Below are positions 7,130-15,755 of a stretch of DNA of 64,000 nucleotides, piece after piece. The translations under genes were made by a program, and so were the position numbers. Source of the DNA: Haladaptatus caseinilyticus (lineage in GTDB: Archaea; Halobacteriota; Halobacteria; Halobacteriales; Haladaptataceae); the NCBI RefSeq assembly GCF_026248685.1, contig NZ_CP111037.1, forward strand, positions 330,339 through 394,338. Reading direction: 5' to 3'. The notes beneath the pieces are model-generated. The model did no database searches and was not told where the DNA came from. It saw nothing but the letters and a program-made list of their open reading frames with translations. The stretch's first letter is position 1. Each line of letters begins with the position of its first letter.

Positions 7130-8857
7130 TTATTCCCCTTCAGCCCACGAACTGAGCGTCTGCTGAACCGCCGCCTCGCCGACCGCTCGACCAAGAATAT
7201 CGTATCCGGCGCGTTCGGCGCGGTCGTTCGCGGAGGCGATGAGACGCGAAACGATGAACTCCGGCGTCGATTTGCCGACCGTGTCGAATCTCGGCTGGTA
7301 GTCCACGAGCAGTTCGAGGTCGTCGTTCAGTCCTTCCGCGAAGATGCCGTCCTTCCGCGCTTGGTCAGGAAGCGGGTTCAAATCCTCCGCGAGGTGCGTG
7401 ACGAACACGCCGAGCGCCCCACGATCTACCGTCAGGCCGACCAGTCCGTGGAGGAGGTTGGCCGCGCTTCCGGGTTCCGTAATCGCCTCGAACTCGTCTA
7501 CGAGCATGAGCGTCCGCCCGTCGTTCGTCAGCGGCGGCACGATGTTCCGGAGCGTGGATTCCAGCACCCCGGCGTTGAAACTAGCGTGTCGGCGGTGGAA
7601 GACGATGGTATCCGAAACGGATAGCTGTGCTCGGTCCGCTGGAACCGGGAGTCCCATCTGCGCCAGCAGGGCAACCTGACACAACGTTTCGAGCAGGGTG
7701 GTTTTCCCCCCGCTGTTCGCCCCGGTCAAGACGGTCACTCGGTCGCCTCTCGGCGGTCCGGCGACACCATGTTCACCGATACCGTAGGTGATCGGCTGGA
7801 CGTCACCGCTACCGGTAGCGAGAAAGAGGTTTCGGGCGTCTTCGACCGCGAATCCCTCGTCCACGAACTCGGGGCGGGAGAGGGAAAACTCGTCGGCGAA
7901 TCGGGCCAACGAGAGCGAAACCGCGAGGTCGTTGACTGCGGACACGGCGGCGTCGATAGCATCGCGAGTATCCTCGATTCGAGTTTCGAGTTCCTCGGCG
8001 ACCGTCGATTCTCGCTCCTCGACCGATTCGCGCTGTTCGGCGACGAGTTCGCGGAGCGACCCACCAACGAAATCCGTGGCGTCGGTGGCATCTCCGACGG
8101 TGGCGCTTCGGATTCGCTGTGGTTCGATGTCGGTCTCGCTGGCGACGTGTTCAACGTAGCTCTCCCGGAACTCATCCGGGTTTCGGAGGTCGTCGGATTG
8201 GACCGCTTCGAGTACATCCAGCGCGCCGCTTTCCATTCGTTCGACTGCGGCCAGTTCCGTTCGAAGGCGGTCTAGCGTGTCGTCCGCCCCCTCGGCGACT
8301 CGGTTATCATCAAGTTTGCCAAGCGCACCGGTCGCGGCGTTCAGCGCGTCCGAATCGATATCCGCCACGGGAGCGAATGCGCCCTCCGTCGTACCGATTG
8401 ATTGTAGTGCGAGCGCGGTTTCGACCGCGGTGCGCTCGCTTCCGTCGTATTCCTCGAACGCGGTAACAACCGACTCGCGTTCGGAGTCGGTCAGTTCATC
8501 CCACGACGTGACGGCGGCCATGACCGAATCGAGCCGTTCGTTCGCTTCCGTCGGGGAGCGAACCGGCGTCATAACCCGAATACGGTCGGCAGCGTCAGGC
8601 GTTACTGCGTAGTTGCTAGCGATATCGAGAAGCGATTTGTAGACGGAACGGCTGTCCCGCGTCGCTAGAACTGCCATTCCCTCGCCGCCATTCGCCTGTC
8701 GAAGAATACGAGTTGCTCGTCCTCTCGATAAACCCGCATTCGAGAGCACACGAACGTTACTCGCTTCGATCGCCTGGATCGCTCGTTCGGCCCCCAGTTC
8801 AGCTTCGAGAAGGTCGCTCGTCTTTGGCCCAACGCCCCAGTAGTCCTCCAACCTCAT
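7130..8857 (-). CDS. MutS5-like DNA-binding ATPase with helix-hairpin-helix
   Basis: A 575-residue protein. The N-terminus has a helix-hairpin-helix (YWGVGPKTSDLLEAELG, residues 6-22). A long helical and coiled-coil middle covers about 200-310. A MutS-type ABC ATPase follows, with Walker A TGANSGGKTT (379-388) and Walker B LMLVDEFEAI (from about 450). There is no MutS mismatch-recognition domain I with its Phe-x-Glu, so it belongs with MutS5/MutS2-like proteins rather than repair MutS1; a role in recombination or branched DNA is a family-level guess. The ATG at 8857 (MRLEDYWG) is chosen: the frame is open to 9226, but the extension reads antisense to the next gene. Confidence 0.9.
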   Translation of the reverse strand: MRLEDYWGVGPKTSDLLEAELGAERAIQAIEASNVRVLSNAGLSRGRATRILRQANGGEGMAVLATRDSRSVYKSLLDIASNYAVTPDAADRIRVMTPVRSPTEANERLDSVMAAVTSWDELTDSERESVVTAFEEYDGSERTAVETALALQSIGTTEGAFAPVADIDSDALNAATGALGKLDDNRVAEGADDTLDRLRTELAAVERMESGALDVLEAVQSDDLRNPDEFRESYVEHVASETDIEPQRIRSATVGDATDATDFVGGSLRELVAEQRESVEERESTVAEELETRIEDTRDAIDAAVSAVNDLAVSLSLARFADEFSLSRPEFVDEGFAVEDARNLFLATGSGDVQPITYGIGEHGVAGPPRGDRVTVLTGANSGGKTTLLETLCQVALLAQMGLPVPADRAQLSVSDTIVFHRRHASFNAGVLESTLRNIVPPLTNDGRTLMLVDEFEAITEPGSAANLLHGLVGLTVDRGALGVFVTHLAEDLNPLPDQARKDGIFAEGLNDDLELLVDYQPRFDTVGKSTPEFIVSRLIASANDRAERAGYDILGRAVGEAAVQQTLSSWAEGE

Positions 8858-8899
8858 ACCTGTCGGCTGACACTGGGCGGTATTAACGGTTCCCGTTGG

Positions 8900-8936
8900 A
8901 CCGAAACATAAAGATGGTATAAAATATTTAATATTA
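8900..8936 (+). promoter_or_regulatory. AT-rich promoter of the multi-sensor regulator
   Basis: The 80-nt gap between divergent genes holds CCGAAACATAAAG (8901-8913), which resembles a BRE plus TATA about 28 nt before the ATG, then TATAAAATATTTAATATTAG. The first element would give leaderless transcription from the ATG at 8939. The second is also TATA-like but sits too close to that start codon. Confidence 0.5.
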
Positions 8937-8938
8937 GT

Positions 8939-11722
8939 ATGATCCTTGATGAAGAATGTAGGAATGAGCCACGAATCCTCTACATTGGTGCCGGGAAAAT
9001 AGGTATTGAGACGGACATCGAGCGAGCGATGAATGCGAACGAAATCCCCGACGATCTCGAAACGATCGATTGCGTCGTCTGCGAGCATTCCCCCCCTCGA
9101 TACGACGCACTTTCCCTCCTCGATGCGGTTCGTGCCGACGACTCGTCGCTTCCAGTTCTCGTTCTCACCACCGACGAGAGGGTAATACGCGATGCAATCG
9201 AAGCCGGTGCGACCGATTGCGCTCATCCGGACTGTCCGGAGCTACTGACATATCGAATCGACGCCCTCGTCGATCGACGCCAGAACCGGCACGAGTCGTT
9301 ACAAACCGAAACACCACCCGGTGAACCGTCGGACGCAATTATCGAGATAAGCACGAATGGAATCATCGAGCACGCAAGCGATGGAGTCGAACGGATCTTC
9401 GGATACGACCCGGATACCCTCCGCGGACGTTCGCTTGCGGAGTTGATACCCGCACGATCGCAATCGGGACCCAGCGACTCCTTCATACAGTCCATCGAAA
9501 CTGATGGGAAGCAGGTCGATTTGGACCGCGTCGAAACGTTTGCTCGGCATCGAGCTGGTCATGAGATGCCCGTCGAGATATCATCCCGGAGTAAATCCCG
9601 AAGAGATGGATGTAATAGTACCATCATCATCCGAGATATCTCGAAGCGGAAAGCGATGAAATCGAAACTCGAAGCCTCACGTGAACGATACCGGAAACTG
9701 ATCGAAACGACCCCGGAAGCGATACTCGTCGCCGACGCGGAGACGGGATCTATAATCGACGCGAACCCGGCGGCAGAATCCCTTCTCGACCGCCCAAAGG
9801 ACGAAATTTGCGGGATGCATCAAACCGAAATACACCCCGTCGAACGTCGCGCGTACTATCGAGACATGTTCGAACAGCATGCGAAGCACGGTGGTATTAC
9901 GAAGAACGCAACCGGCCTCGAAATAGCCAGACCCGACGGTTCGGAGATACCGGTCGAAGTCAGTTCGAACGTTACAAAGATCGACGGACGGCGGATCATT
10001 CACGCGACGTTCAAGGACGTTTCTGATCGAACCGAACGCGAACAAACTTTGGATACGCTTCGGTCAGCGACGCGTGACTTGATGGCGGCGGAGACGAAGG
10101 CTGAAATCTGTGAAATCGCGGTCGCTGCGGCGGACGAAACACTCGGATTTCCGCTCACCGCAGTCTATCTCAGCGATGAAAAAACACGTACGCTTCGTCC
10201 CGTCGCAACGACCGAGAGTACCAGCGAGATACTGGATAGAATGCCTACGTTCGAGGCGGAAAGCTCGTTGACGTGGTCCGTGTTCGAATCGGGGGAGTTC
10301 GCCGTCTTCGAAGGCGTCAACAACGAACTGGGAGCGTGCGATTCGGAGACGACGATCGAGAAGGAACTCGTCTTCCCGCTCGACGACCACGGTGTATTCC
10401 TCCTCGGGTCACAGCGTGCGGCGGAACTCGACGAGTTCGTCCTCGATTTCGCCGAAATTCTGGCAGCCAATGTACAATCAGCACTCGATCGTGCGGAACG
10501 CGAAGAGGCGCTTTCGACGCACAGGAAGGAGTTAGAGGAACTCAATCGCATCAATGCAGTCATCCGTGACGTCGATCGAACGCTGGTTCAGGCCACGACA
10601 CGTGAGGAAATCGAACGGGCAGTTTGCAATCGGTTGGCGACGGTCGAACCGTACGAGTTCACGTGGGTCGGCGAGTACGATGCCAGCGCAGAAGCCGTCA
10701 GTTTAGTGGCACACGCCGACAAAGGGATCGACAACGCGTATTTCGAACCGGAAACCGAACCGAGCGAACCGGTTCAGGAACCCGCGATGAAGGCGTTAGA
10801 AACTCACGATGTCGTACTGGCCGAGAACGTCACAGCTAGTGCATCGTTCGACCCGTGGCGGGACGAAGCGACTGATAGGGAGTTGCGGTCGCTCGCCGCG
10901 ATCCCTATTCGGTACGACGAAACGTGTTACGGCGTCCTCGTCATCCACGCGAATAGAACCGAAGCATTCGATGACCGGGAGCGGGCGGTGCTTGCCGAAC
11001 TCGGCGAAACCGTTGGCCTCGCCCTTGCAGGAGTCGAAAGCAGGAATGCGCTCGTCTCCGATAGCGTGGTCGAAGTCGAAATCGAATCGAGGGACTCGGA
11101 CGACTTCTTCGTCCAAGTCCCGAAGGAGGTCGACTGTGAATTTATCCTGCACGGGATCACGGTTTCGACGGACGGGTCGCCCTTGGCGTTCGTGACCGCG
11201 ACGGATGTCTCCGCCGAGACCGTCCTCGAACAGGCAAACAGATTCGATGCGATACTCGATGCGCAACTCATTCACGAGGGAGACGACGGATGCCTGTTCC
11301 GATTCACCCACGTCGGACTAACGACACTCATCACAACGCTCGCCGACCGAGGGGCAACAATCGACCGCGCGGAAGCCGACGAGGAGGGAGCAAACGCAAC
11401 CGTCGAACTACCGACAGGAACGCGCATCCGGCAGGTCATCGAGGAATTTCGGAAGGCGTTGCCGGATGCGCGTCTGGTCGCGCAGCGTGAACAGGACAGA
11501 GTGGAACCGACTCCCACGGAGTTCCGACCGACGCTCGACGAGTCACTAACCGACCGTCAGTGGTCGGCGCTAGAGACGGCCTATCTCGCGGGATATTTCG
11601 AATGGCCTCGAATCAGCACGGGCGAGGAAGTAGCATCGTCGCTCGACGTAACTCCGCCGACGTTTCACCAACATCTCCGACGAGCACAGGCGAAAATGGT
11701 CGAAACGTTCTTCGATCGGTGA
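8939..11722 (+). CDS. Multi-sensor HTH_10 regulator: receiver-like, two PAS, two GAF, bacterio-opsin activator domain
   Basis: A 927-residue one-polypeptide sensor-regulator. Residues 1-110 look like a receiver domain (CVVCEHSPPRYDALSLLDAV, PVLVLTTDE) in which the phospho-acceptor region is degenerate. Two PAS domains follow (about 130-235 and 245-365; ILVADAETGSIIDANPAAES). Two GAF domains come next (about 370-510 and 540-690), then the bacterio-opsin-activator GAF/HTH region, ending with the HTH_10 motif LTDRQWSALETAYLAGYF and SLDVTPPTFHQHLRRAQAK. There is no histidine-kinase core, so signals probably act directly on DNA binding. This is the architecture of Bat-like oxygen, light or redox regulators. 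The ligand and targets are unknown; the adjacent DUF389 gene may be downstream. Confidence 0.92.
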   Translation: MILDEECRNEPRILYIGAGKIGIETDIERAMNANEIPDDLETIDCVVCEHSPPRYDALSLLDAVRADDSSLPVLVLTTDERVIRDAIEAGATDCAHPDCPELLTYRIDALVDRRQNRHESLQTETPPGEPSDAIIEISTNGIIEHASDGVERIFGYDPDTLRGRSLAELIPARSQSGPSDSFIQSIETDGKQVDLDRVETFARHRAGHEMPVEISSRSKSRRDGCNSTIIIRDISKRKAMKSKLEASRERYRKLIETTPEAILVADAETGSIIDANPAAESLLDRPKDEICGMHQTEIHPVERRAYYRDMFEQHAKHGGITKNATGLEIARPDGSEIPVEVSSNVTKIDGRRIIHATFKDVSDRTEREQTLDTLRSATRDLMAAETKAEICEIAVAAADETLGFPLTAVYLSDEKTRTLRPVATTESTSEILDRMPTFEAESSLTWSVFESGEFAVFEGVNNELGACDSETTIEKELVFPLDDHGVFLLGSQRAAELDEFVLDFAEILAANVQSALDRAEREEALSTHRKELEELNRINAVIRDVDRTLVQATTREEIERAVCNRLATVEPYEFTWVGEYDASAEAVSLVAHADKGIDNAYFEPETEPSEPVQEPAMKALETHDVVLAENVTASASFDPWRDEATDRELRSLAAIPIRYDETCYGVLVIHANRTEAFDDRERAVLAELGETVGLALAGVESRNALVSDSVVEVEIESRDSDDFFVQVPKEVDCEFILHGITVSTDGSPLAFVTATDVSAETVLEQANRFDAILDAQLIHEGDDGCLFRFTHVGLTTLITTLADRGATIDRAEADEEGANATVELPTGTRIRQVIEEFRKALPDARLVAQREQDRVEPTPTEFRPTLDESLTDRQWSALETAYLAGYFEWPRISTGEEVASSLDVTPPTFHQHLRRAQAKMVETFFDR

Positions 11723-11753
11723 GGCTTTTACCACCCAGTCGGTTGCTTCTGCC

Positions 11754-13031
11754 ATGCGTCTCATCCAGGCCCTCGTTCCTGACGGTTGTCGAGACGCTGT
11801 TCTCTCCGTCTTGGACGACGAACACATCGATTACGTACTGACACGGGAGGAGAGCAACGGCGATGAATCGGCAATCGTCCAGTTTCCGCTGCCGACGCAA
11901 GCGGTAGATAGGGTTCTTTCGGACCTTCGGGAGGCCGGATTGACTGACGAGTACACCGTCGTTGGTAGTTTGGAGACGGCACAGACGCCGCACATCGAGG
12001 AACTGGAGAACAAGTTCGTCAAAGGGGGCGGCGAGAACGACAGCATCGCAACCGACGAAATCCGTACGAAGGCACTCGGCATGAACCCGAGTCCGACGAC
12101 CTACTACGCGATGACCGTCCTTTCGGCGATCGTCGCAACTGCCGGGCTTCTCCTCGACTCGCCCGCCCTCGTCGTCGGGTCGATGGTCATTGCACCGCAA
12201 GTCGGATCGGCGATGACGACCAGTGTCGGCCTCGTCTTGAACGACCGGGATATGATACTAGACGGCCTGCGTTCACAGATACTCGGCCTCAGTGTCGCCA
12301 TCGTCAGTGCGACGGTTTTCGGGTGGGCGCTCAAATCCGTCCAGTTCATTCCACCGGCACTGGACGTGGTGACGGTGAGCCAGATAAGTCAACGCGTTTC
12401 CCCCGGGTTTCTGTCGCTCGCGGTCGGCATCTGTGCAGGTGCGGCCGGGGCGCTCGGACTTGCAACCGCGCTTCCGGTCTCGCTCGTCGGCGTCATGATC
12501 GCGGCGGCGCTCATTCCCGCCGCCGCAGCCGTCGGCGTCGGAGTTGCGTGGGGACCGCCAGTCATCGCACTGGGTGCATTCGTCCTGTTGGTCGTAAACG
12601 CGGTCTCGATCAACGCTGCAGGCGGTGGCGTACTCTGGTTGCTCGGCTATCGACCACTCGATGGGGATTCACTCCGGAAAGCGGCACCGACGCTCGCAGC
12701 AATCGTGGTTCTGCTCGTTTCGTTCGCAGGAGCGGGCATCATCATGAGCAAACAGATGCAGACGGAAAACGTCGTGAACGAGGAAGTACAAAAAGTGCTT
12801 CAGCAGGACCAGTATACGGAACTCGAACTCATCAAGGTAGAAGTCGAGTTCGACGACATGGGCATCATCGACCAGAGCCAGCACGTCACGGTGGTCATCA
12901 GTCGTCCGACGAACGAACCGTATCCGGAGCTGTCGAAGAATCTCGCCGGTAACATCTCGAACCGATTCGATGGACGAGTGGTGGTCGAACTGGAGTTCAC
13001 CGAGCGTCAGCGGTCGGTGGCGAGAACGTGA
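11754..13031 (+). CDS. DUF389 / TIGR00341-family membrane protein
   Basis: A 425-residue protein. The cytoplasmic N-terminal domain (about 1-95; MRLIQALVPDG, DEHIDYVLTREES) is followed by the DUF389 core of several transmembrane helices (about 110-340; VVGSMVIAPQVGSAM, GLATALPVSLVGVMIAAAL) and a soluble C-terminal domain rich in acidic residues. The family is widespread in haloarchaea and cyanobacteria, and its function is not established. It starts 31 nt after the sensor gene and may be cotranscribed. Its last 35 nt overlap the end of the convergent protease gene. Confidence 0.92.
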   Translation: MRLIQALVPDGCRDAVLSVLDDEHIDYVLTREESNGDESAIVQFPLPTQAVDRVLSDLREAGLTDEYTVVGSLETAQTPHIEELENKFVKGGGENDSIATDEIRTKALGMNPSPTTYYAMTVLSAIVATAGLLLDSPALVVGSMVIAPQVGSAMTTSVGLVLNDRDMILDGLRSQILGLSVAIVSATVFGWALKSVQFIPPALDVVTVSQISQRVSPGFLSLAVGICAGAAGALGLATALPVSLVGVMIAAALIPAAAAVGVGVAWGPPVIALGAFVLLVVNAVSINAAGGGVLWLLGYRPLDGDSLRKAAPTLAAIVVLLVSFAGAGIIMSKQMQTENVVNEEVQKVLQQDQYTELELIKVEVEFDDMGIIDQSQHVTVVISRPTNEPYPELSKNLAGNISNRFDGRVVVELEFTERQRSVART

Positions 13032-14142
13032 ACCCGTATTCGTTCGTGATACGATAGGCCGCAGTACCCCAGATGTAATCCTCACCCGGCCACCACGTCC
13101 GGGCGTTGTTGAATCCCCCGACGAGTAGCCCCGAGTCCGGGTTTTCGAGGTCGGGGTGATAGCTGACGCTCCCACTGTCGCCGTCGGTAAAATCCGACTG
13201 AGATCCCCATTTCAGCTGTCCTCGCTTGCAGACTTTTCCGTACGCGCAGGTCATACCGTCGATGGCTTGAATGGATCCGAACGTGTGACCCGAATTGGGT
13301 GCGAACTTCTCCAGTTTCGCACCACGTGCTTTGAGTTCAGCGAGTCCCTCGCGCGTTAACTGGCCCACGACGGGAAGTTGTGAGGTACCCAGTATCTCGC
13401 TCACCGGACGAAACCCGTCCACCGGGTCGATTCGGACGAAATCGTCGAGTTGATAGCCTCGACGAACCTCGCCGATCTTCCGCGGTCCGTCCGCCCCGAC
13501 GGCGAAAAACGGTTCGCCGGTGAACCGTCCCTCGTCGCCGCCGTACACATGGTTCGATGTGACGAAGAACGGTGTATCTCCGGCGTACATCGCAGGGGCA
13601 AGCGTTCCGGCGGCAACTCGATTGGCGCATTTGACCCCGCCCGGGATTCGTTTTCCCTCGAACGACGCTACCTGCTCAGTTCGTGCCATGTTCGAGGATA
13701 CCGATTCGACCCGGTTCACTTCGACGGCCACGTCGCCGACGCGTTCCGGGACGACGCCACTCGCCTCACTTCCGGTTACGTCAACCGCGAGTGTGGCGTT
13801 CCGACCGCCAAACTCCCCCGGAACAACGGCGCTTCCGACCACGCCGGGAGTCGAATGCACGTCGAGTCGCCGGTGGGCGTCGATCGCGGACCGGAGATCG
13901 TCGAACCAATCCGCGGGAACCATCGTCGTGCGGGGTTCGGAATTTTTGCCCTGCGCGTACACGAGTGGTATATCGCTTCGCCCCAACACCTCCACGTCCT
14001 CCGGGGTGAGTAGCCCGGCCATGGAACCGAAACCGGCACCGAGAAGCGTCGAAATGAAACGCCGTCGCCCCATGGTCGTGAGTCGTCTGTCGAACGTGTT
14101 GCGTGTCGCTGGTCGTTCCGTACTGTCGTCTTGTGTCCCCAT
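12997..14142 (-). CDS. Tat-exported trypsin-like serine protease
   Basis: A 381-residue protein. A twin-arginine signal MGRRRFISTLLGAGFG (from residue 24) suggests folded export; an ATG at 14073 would be an alternative start just before it. The C-terminal half has chymotrypsin-fold catalytic motifs: His198 in FVTSNHVYGG, an Asp candidate in QLDDFVRIDP (about 234-239) and the nucleophile Ser323 in FTDGDSGSVSYHP. Four Cys at 172, 299, 305 and nearby may form disulfides outside the cell. Similar secreted protease-like proteins occur across haloarchaea without known substrates. It converges on the DUF389 gene with a 35-nt overlap. Confidence 0.82.
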   Translation of the reverse strand: MGTQDDSTERPATRNTFDRRLTTMGRRRFISTLLGAGFGSMAGLLTPEDVEVLGRSDIPLVYAQGKNSEPRTTMVPADWFDDLRSAIDAHRRLDVHSTPGVVGSAVVPGEFGGRNATLAVDVTGSEASGVVPERVGDVAVEVNRVESVSSNMARTEQVASFEGKRIPGGVKCANRVAAGTLAPAMYAGDTPFFVTSNHVYGGDEGRFTGEPFFAVGADGPRKIGEVRRGYQLDDFVRIDPVDGFRPVSEILGTSQLPVVGQLTREGLAELKARGAKLEKFAPNSGHTFGSIQAIDGMTCAYGKVCKRGQLKWGSQSDFTDGDSGSVSYHPDLENPDSGLLVGGFNNARTWWPGEDYIWGTAAYRITNEYGFTFSPPTADAR

Positions 14143-14251
14143 CGTGTCGTCTCCCCACTCTCATCACCAGGTACGACGAGGGACTACTTGAAACGATACC
14201 GTCAGGTTCGGCAGGAGAGACAAAAAATTATCGAGAGGTAGAACGCGAGGT

Positions 14252-14267
14252 TTTAGGTGTGCCGAAA
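14252..14267. promoter_or_regulatory. Degenerate iron-regulator operator (distal copy)
   Basis: TTTAGG-TGTG-CCGAAA matches the perfect palindrome TTTAGG-N4-CCTAAA found 36 nt downstream at all but one position of the right arm. It lies upstream of the siderophore-binding protein gene, so it is probably a second, weaker operator for a DtxR/MntR-type metalloregulator. Confidence 0.6.
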
Positions 14268-14287
14268 AATAGGAAGTTTTACGTATC

Positions 14288-14303
14288 TTTAGGTGAGCCT
14301 AAA
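14288..14303. promoter_or_regulatory. Iron-regulator operator at the start of the siderophore-binding protein gene
   Basis: A perfect inverted repeat TTTAGG-TGAG-CCTAAA ends 2 nt before the ATG at 14306. The TTAGGT/GCCTAA core resembles operators of DtxR-family iron or manganese repressors such as haloarchaeal Idr. Its position over the transcription and translation start implies repression when metal is plentiful. The same palindrome recurs at 15662 in front of the permease gene. Confidence 0.8.
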
Positions 14304-14305
14304 AC

Positions 14306-15484
14306 ATGAGTATGGTAGCAGACGAGTCGAAAACCGTCACCCGACGCCGGTTCATCGCGGGAAGCGGTGTCGCTGGCGCGGCACTGCTCGCCGGTTGTAC
14401 TGGTGACAACAGCGAAGGCGCGAAGACGACGAACAACGGAAACGGTAACGAACCGAACAGCACCGGGACGAGCGGTGACGGTACGACCCAGTCTGGCCCG
14501 TACTCGGTCTCGATGGAACCGGTCGGGACCGTCGAGTTCGACTCCGTTCCGAAAACGTGGGTCGCCAACAACGGCAGTTGGGCCGACATGGGCGTCGCCC
14601 TCGGACTCGAACCACCGAAAGCGGTCTGGCTGACGAGTCGATATCACACCCAGTACTACGACGAGATACCGGGCGTATCAGTCGACAAAAGCGGTATGCG
14701 CGACCTATCGCAGGACGGTGTAAACAAGGAGCTGTTCTACGAACTTGACGGCGACGTTCACGTCATCGACCCGAACTTCCTGATGAACCGATTCAACGGC
14801 TGGAAACAAAGCGACATCGACGAAGTCGAGAAGAACATCGCCCCGTTCTTCGGGAACAGTATCTTCTCGCACGGTTACGACTTCCATAAGAATTACCGCT
14901 ACTACACGCTCTACGAAGCGTTCGAGAAGTTGGCGGAAGTGTTCCAACGGACCGACCGATACGAGAAGTTCGCGTCGCTTCACGACGAGTTCCAGTCCGA
15001 TGTCGAGTCGGTCGTTCCGAAGAAGAAACAGGACCGGCCGGAAGTCGCAACTATGTGGGCATCGGGCAATCAACCGACGTCGTTCCTCCCGTACCTCATC
15101 AGCGAGGGAACGAGTTTCAAGCAGTGGCGTGATCTCAAGGTTCGTGACGCGCTCGCTAACACGTCGGTTCGGGATTTCCACAGCAACCGCGGGAAGGTCG
15201 ATTTCGAGACGCTGCTCGAAATCGATCCCGACGTGCTGTTGCTCCGCGGGCACGAACAGCAGACCGAGAAGGAGTTCCAGAACACGGTCGTCTCGTTCAT
15301 GAAGAACCACTCCGTGGGCAGCAAACTCACGGCAGTCAAAAACGAGGATGTGTACCGTGGTGGCCCGCTCTATCAGGGACCCATCACGAACCTCGTCGTC
15401 ACCGAACGTGCGGCACAGCAGGTGTACGACGTTTCGAAGCAGCTGTTCGACCGGAAGAAGGTCGCCAGCATCGTTGCCGGATAG
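14306..15484 (+). CDS. Iron-siderophore ABC transporter substrate-binding lipoprotein
   Basis: A 392-residue solute-binding protein. The Tat-type lipoprotein signal VTRRRFIAGSGVAGAALLAGC places the lipidated Cys at residue 31, followed by a Ser/Thr/Asn-rich linker. The mature part has the two-lobe, single-helix-hinge pattern of the FecB/FhuD/BtuF class (VETLLEIDPDVLLLRG-like text FETLLEIDPDVLLLRGH, and KNEDVYRGGPLYQGP). It would capture ferric siderophore, haem or cobalamin outside the cell. The palindromic iron-type operators on both sides and the absence of cobalamin genes favour iron. The permease, an oxidoreductase and the ATPase follow. Confidence 0.9.
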   Translation: MSMVADESKTVTRRRFIAGSGVAGAALLAGCTGDNSEGAKTTNNGNGNEPNSTGTSGDGTTQSGPYSVSMEPVGTVEFDSVPKTWVANNGSWADMGVALGLEPPKAVWLTSRYHTQYYDEIPGVSVDKSGMRDLSQDGVNKELFYELDGDVHVIDPNFLMNRFNGWKQSDIDEVEKNIAPFFGNSIFSHGYDFHKNYRYYTLYEAFEKLAEVFQRTDRYEKFASLHDEFQSDVESVVPKKKQDRPEVATMWASGNQPTSFLPYLISEGTSFKQWRDLKVRDALANTSVRDFHSNRGKVDFETLLEIDPDVLLLRGHEQQTEKEFQNTVVSFMKNHSVGSKLTAVKNEDVYRGGPLYQGPITNLVVTERAAQQVYDVSKQLFDRKKVASIVAG

Positions 15485-15661
15485 AAAAACTGCAATTGCC
15501 GAGTCAGTGTATCGTTCCCCGAACGACGCGAGCACGGTGGGCATCGCGCTCGCGTTCTCCCATATCACAGCGGATTTTTTGACGCACGACAGTCTGAGTC
15601 GAGACGCATGGTCATGACGGAACCGATCCGTTCGAACTGAAAACCAAAGCTCTTATCGGTG

Positions 15662-15677
15662 TTTAGGCAGACCTAAA
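15662..15677. promoter_or_regulatory. Iron-regulator operator before the siderophore permease operon
   Basis: An inverted repeat TTTAGG-CAGA-CCTAAA, perfect in both 6-nt arms, lies 79 nt before the permease ATG. It has the same arms and spacing as the site at 14288, so both transcription units probably answer to one metal-responsive repressor. It follows CTTATCGG, which may be the TATA region. Confidence 0.8.
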
Positions 15678-15755
15678 AACCGAAACTGGAACTCGAAACC
15701 GAAACCGTGCGGGCAGAAGCGCTCGATTCGGCCGAAATGAACGGAAAGAAGACAT

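Noticed and set aside
7130..9226. Longer MutS-like start at 9226
   Set aside because: The extra 123 residues are antisense to the sensor gene and would cross its promoter; the helix-hairpin-helix start at 8857 fits the family.
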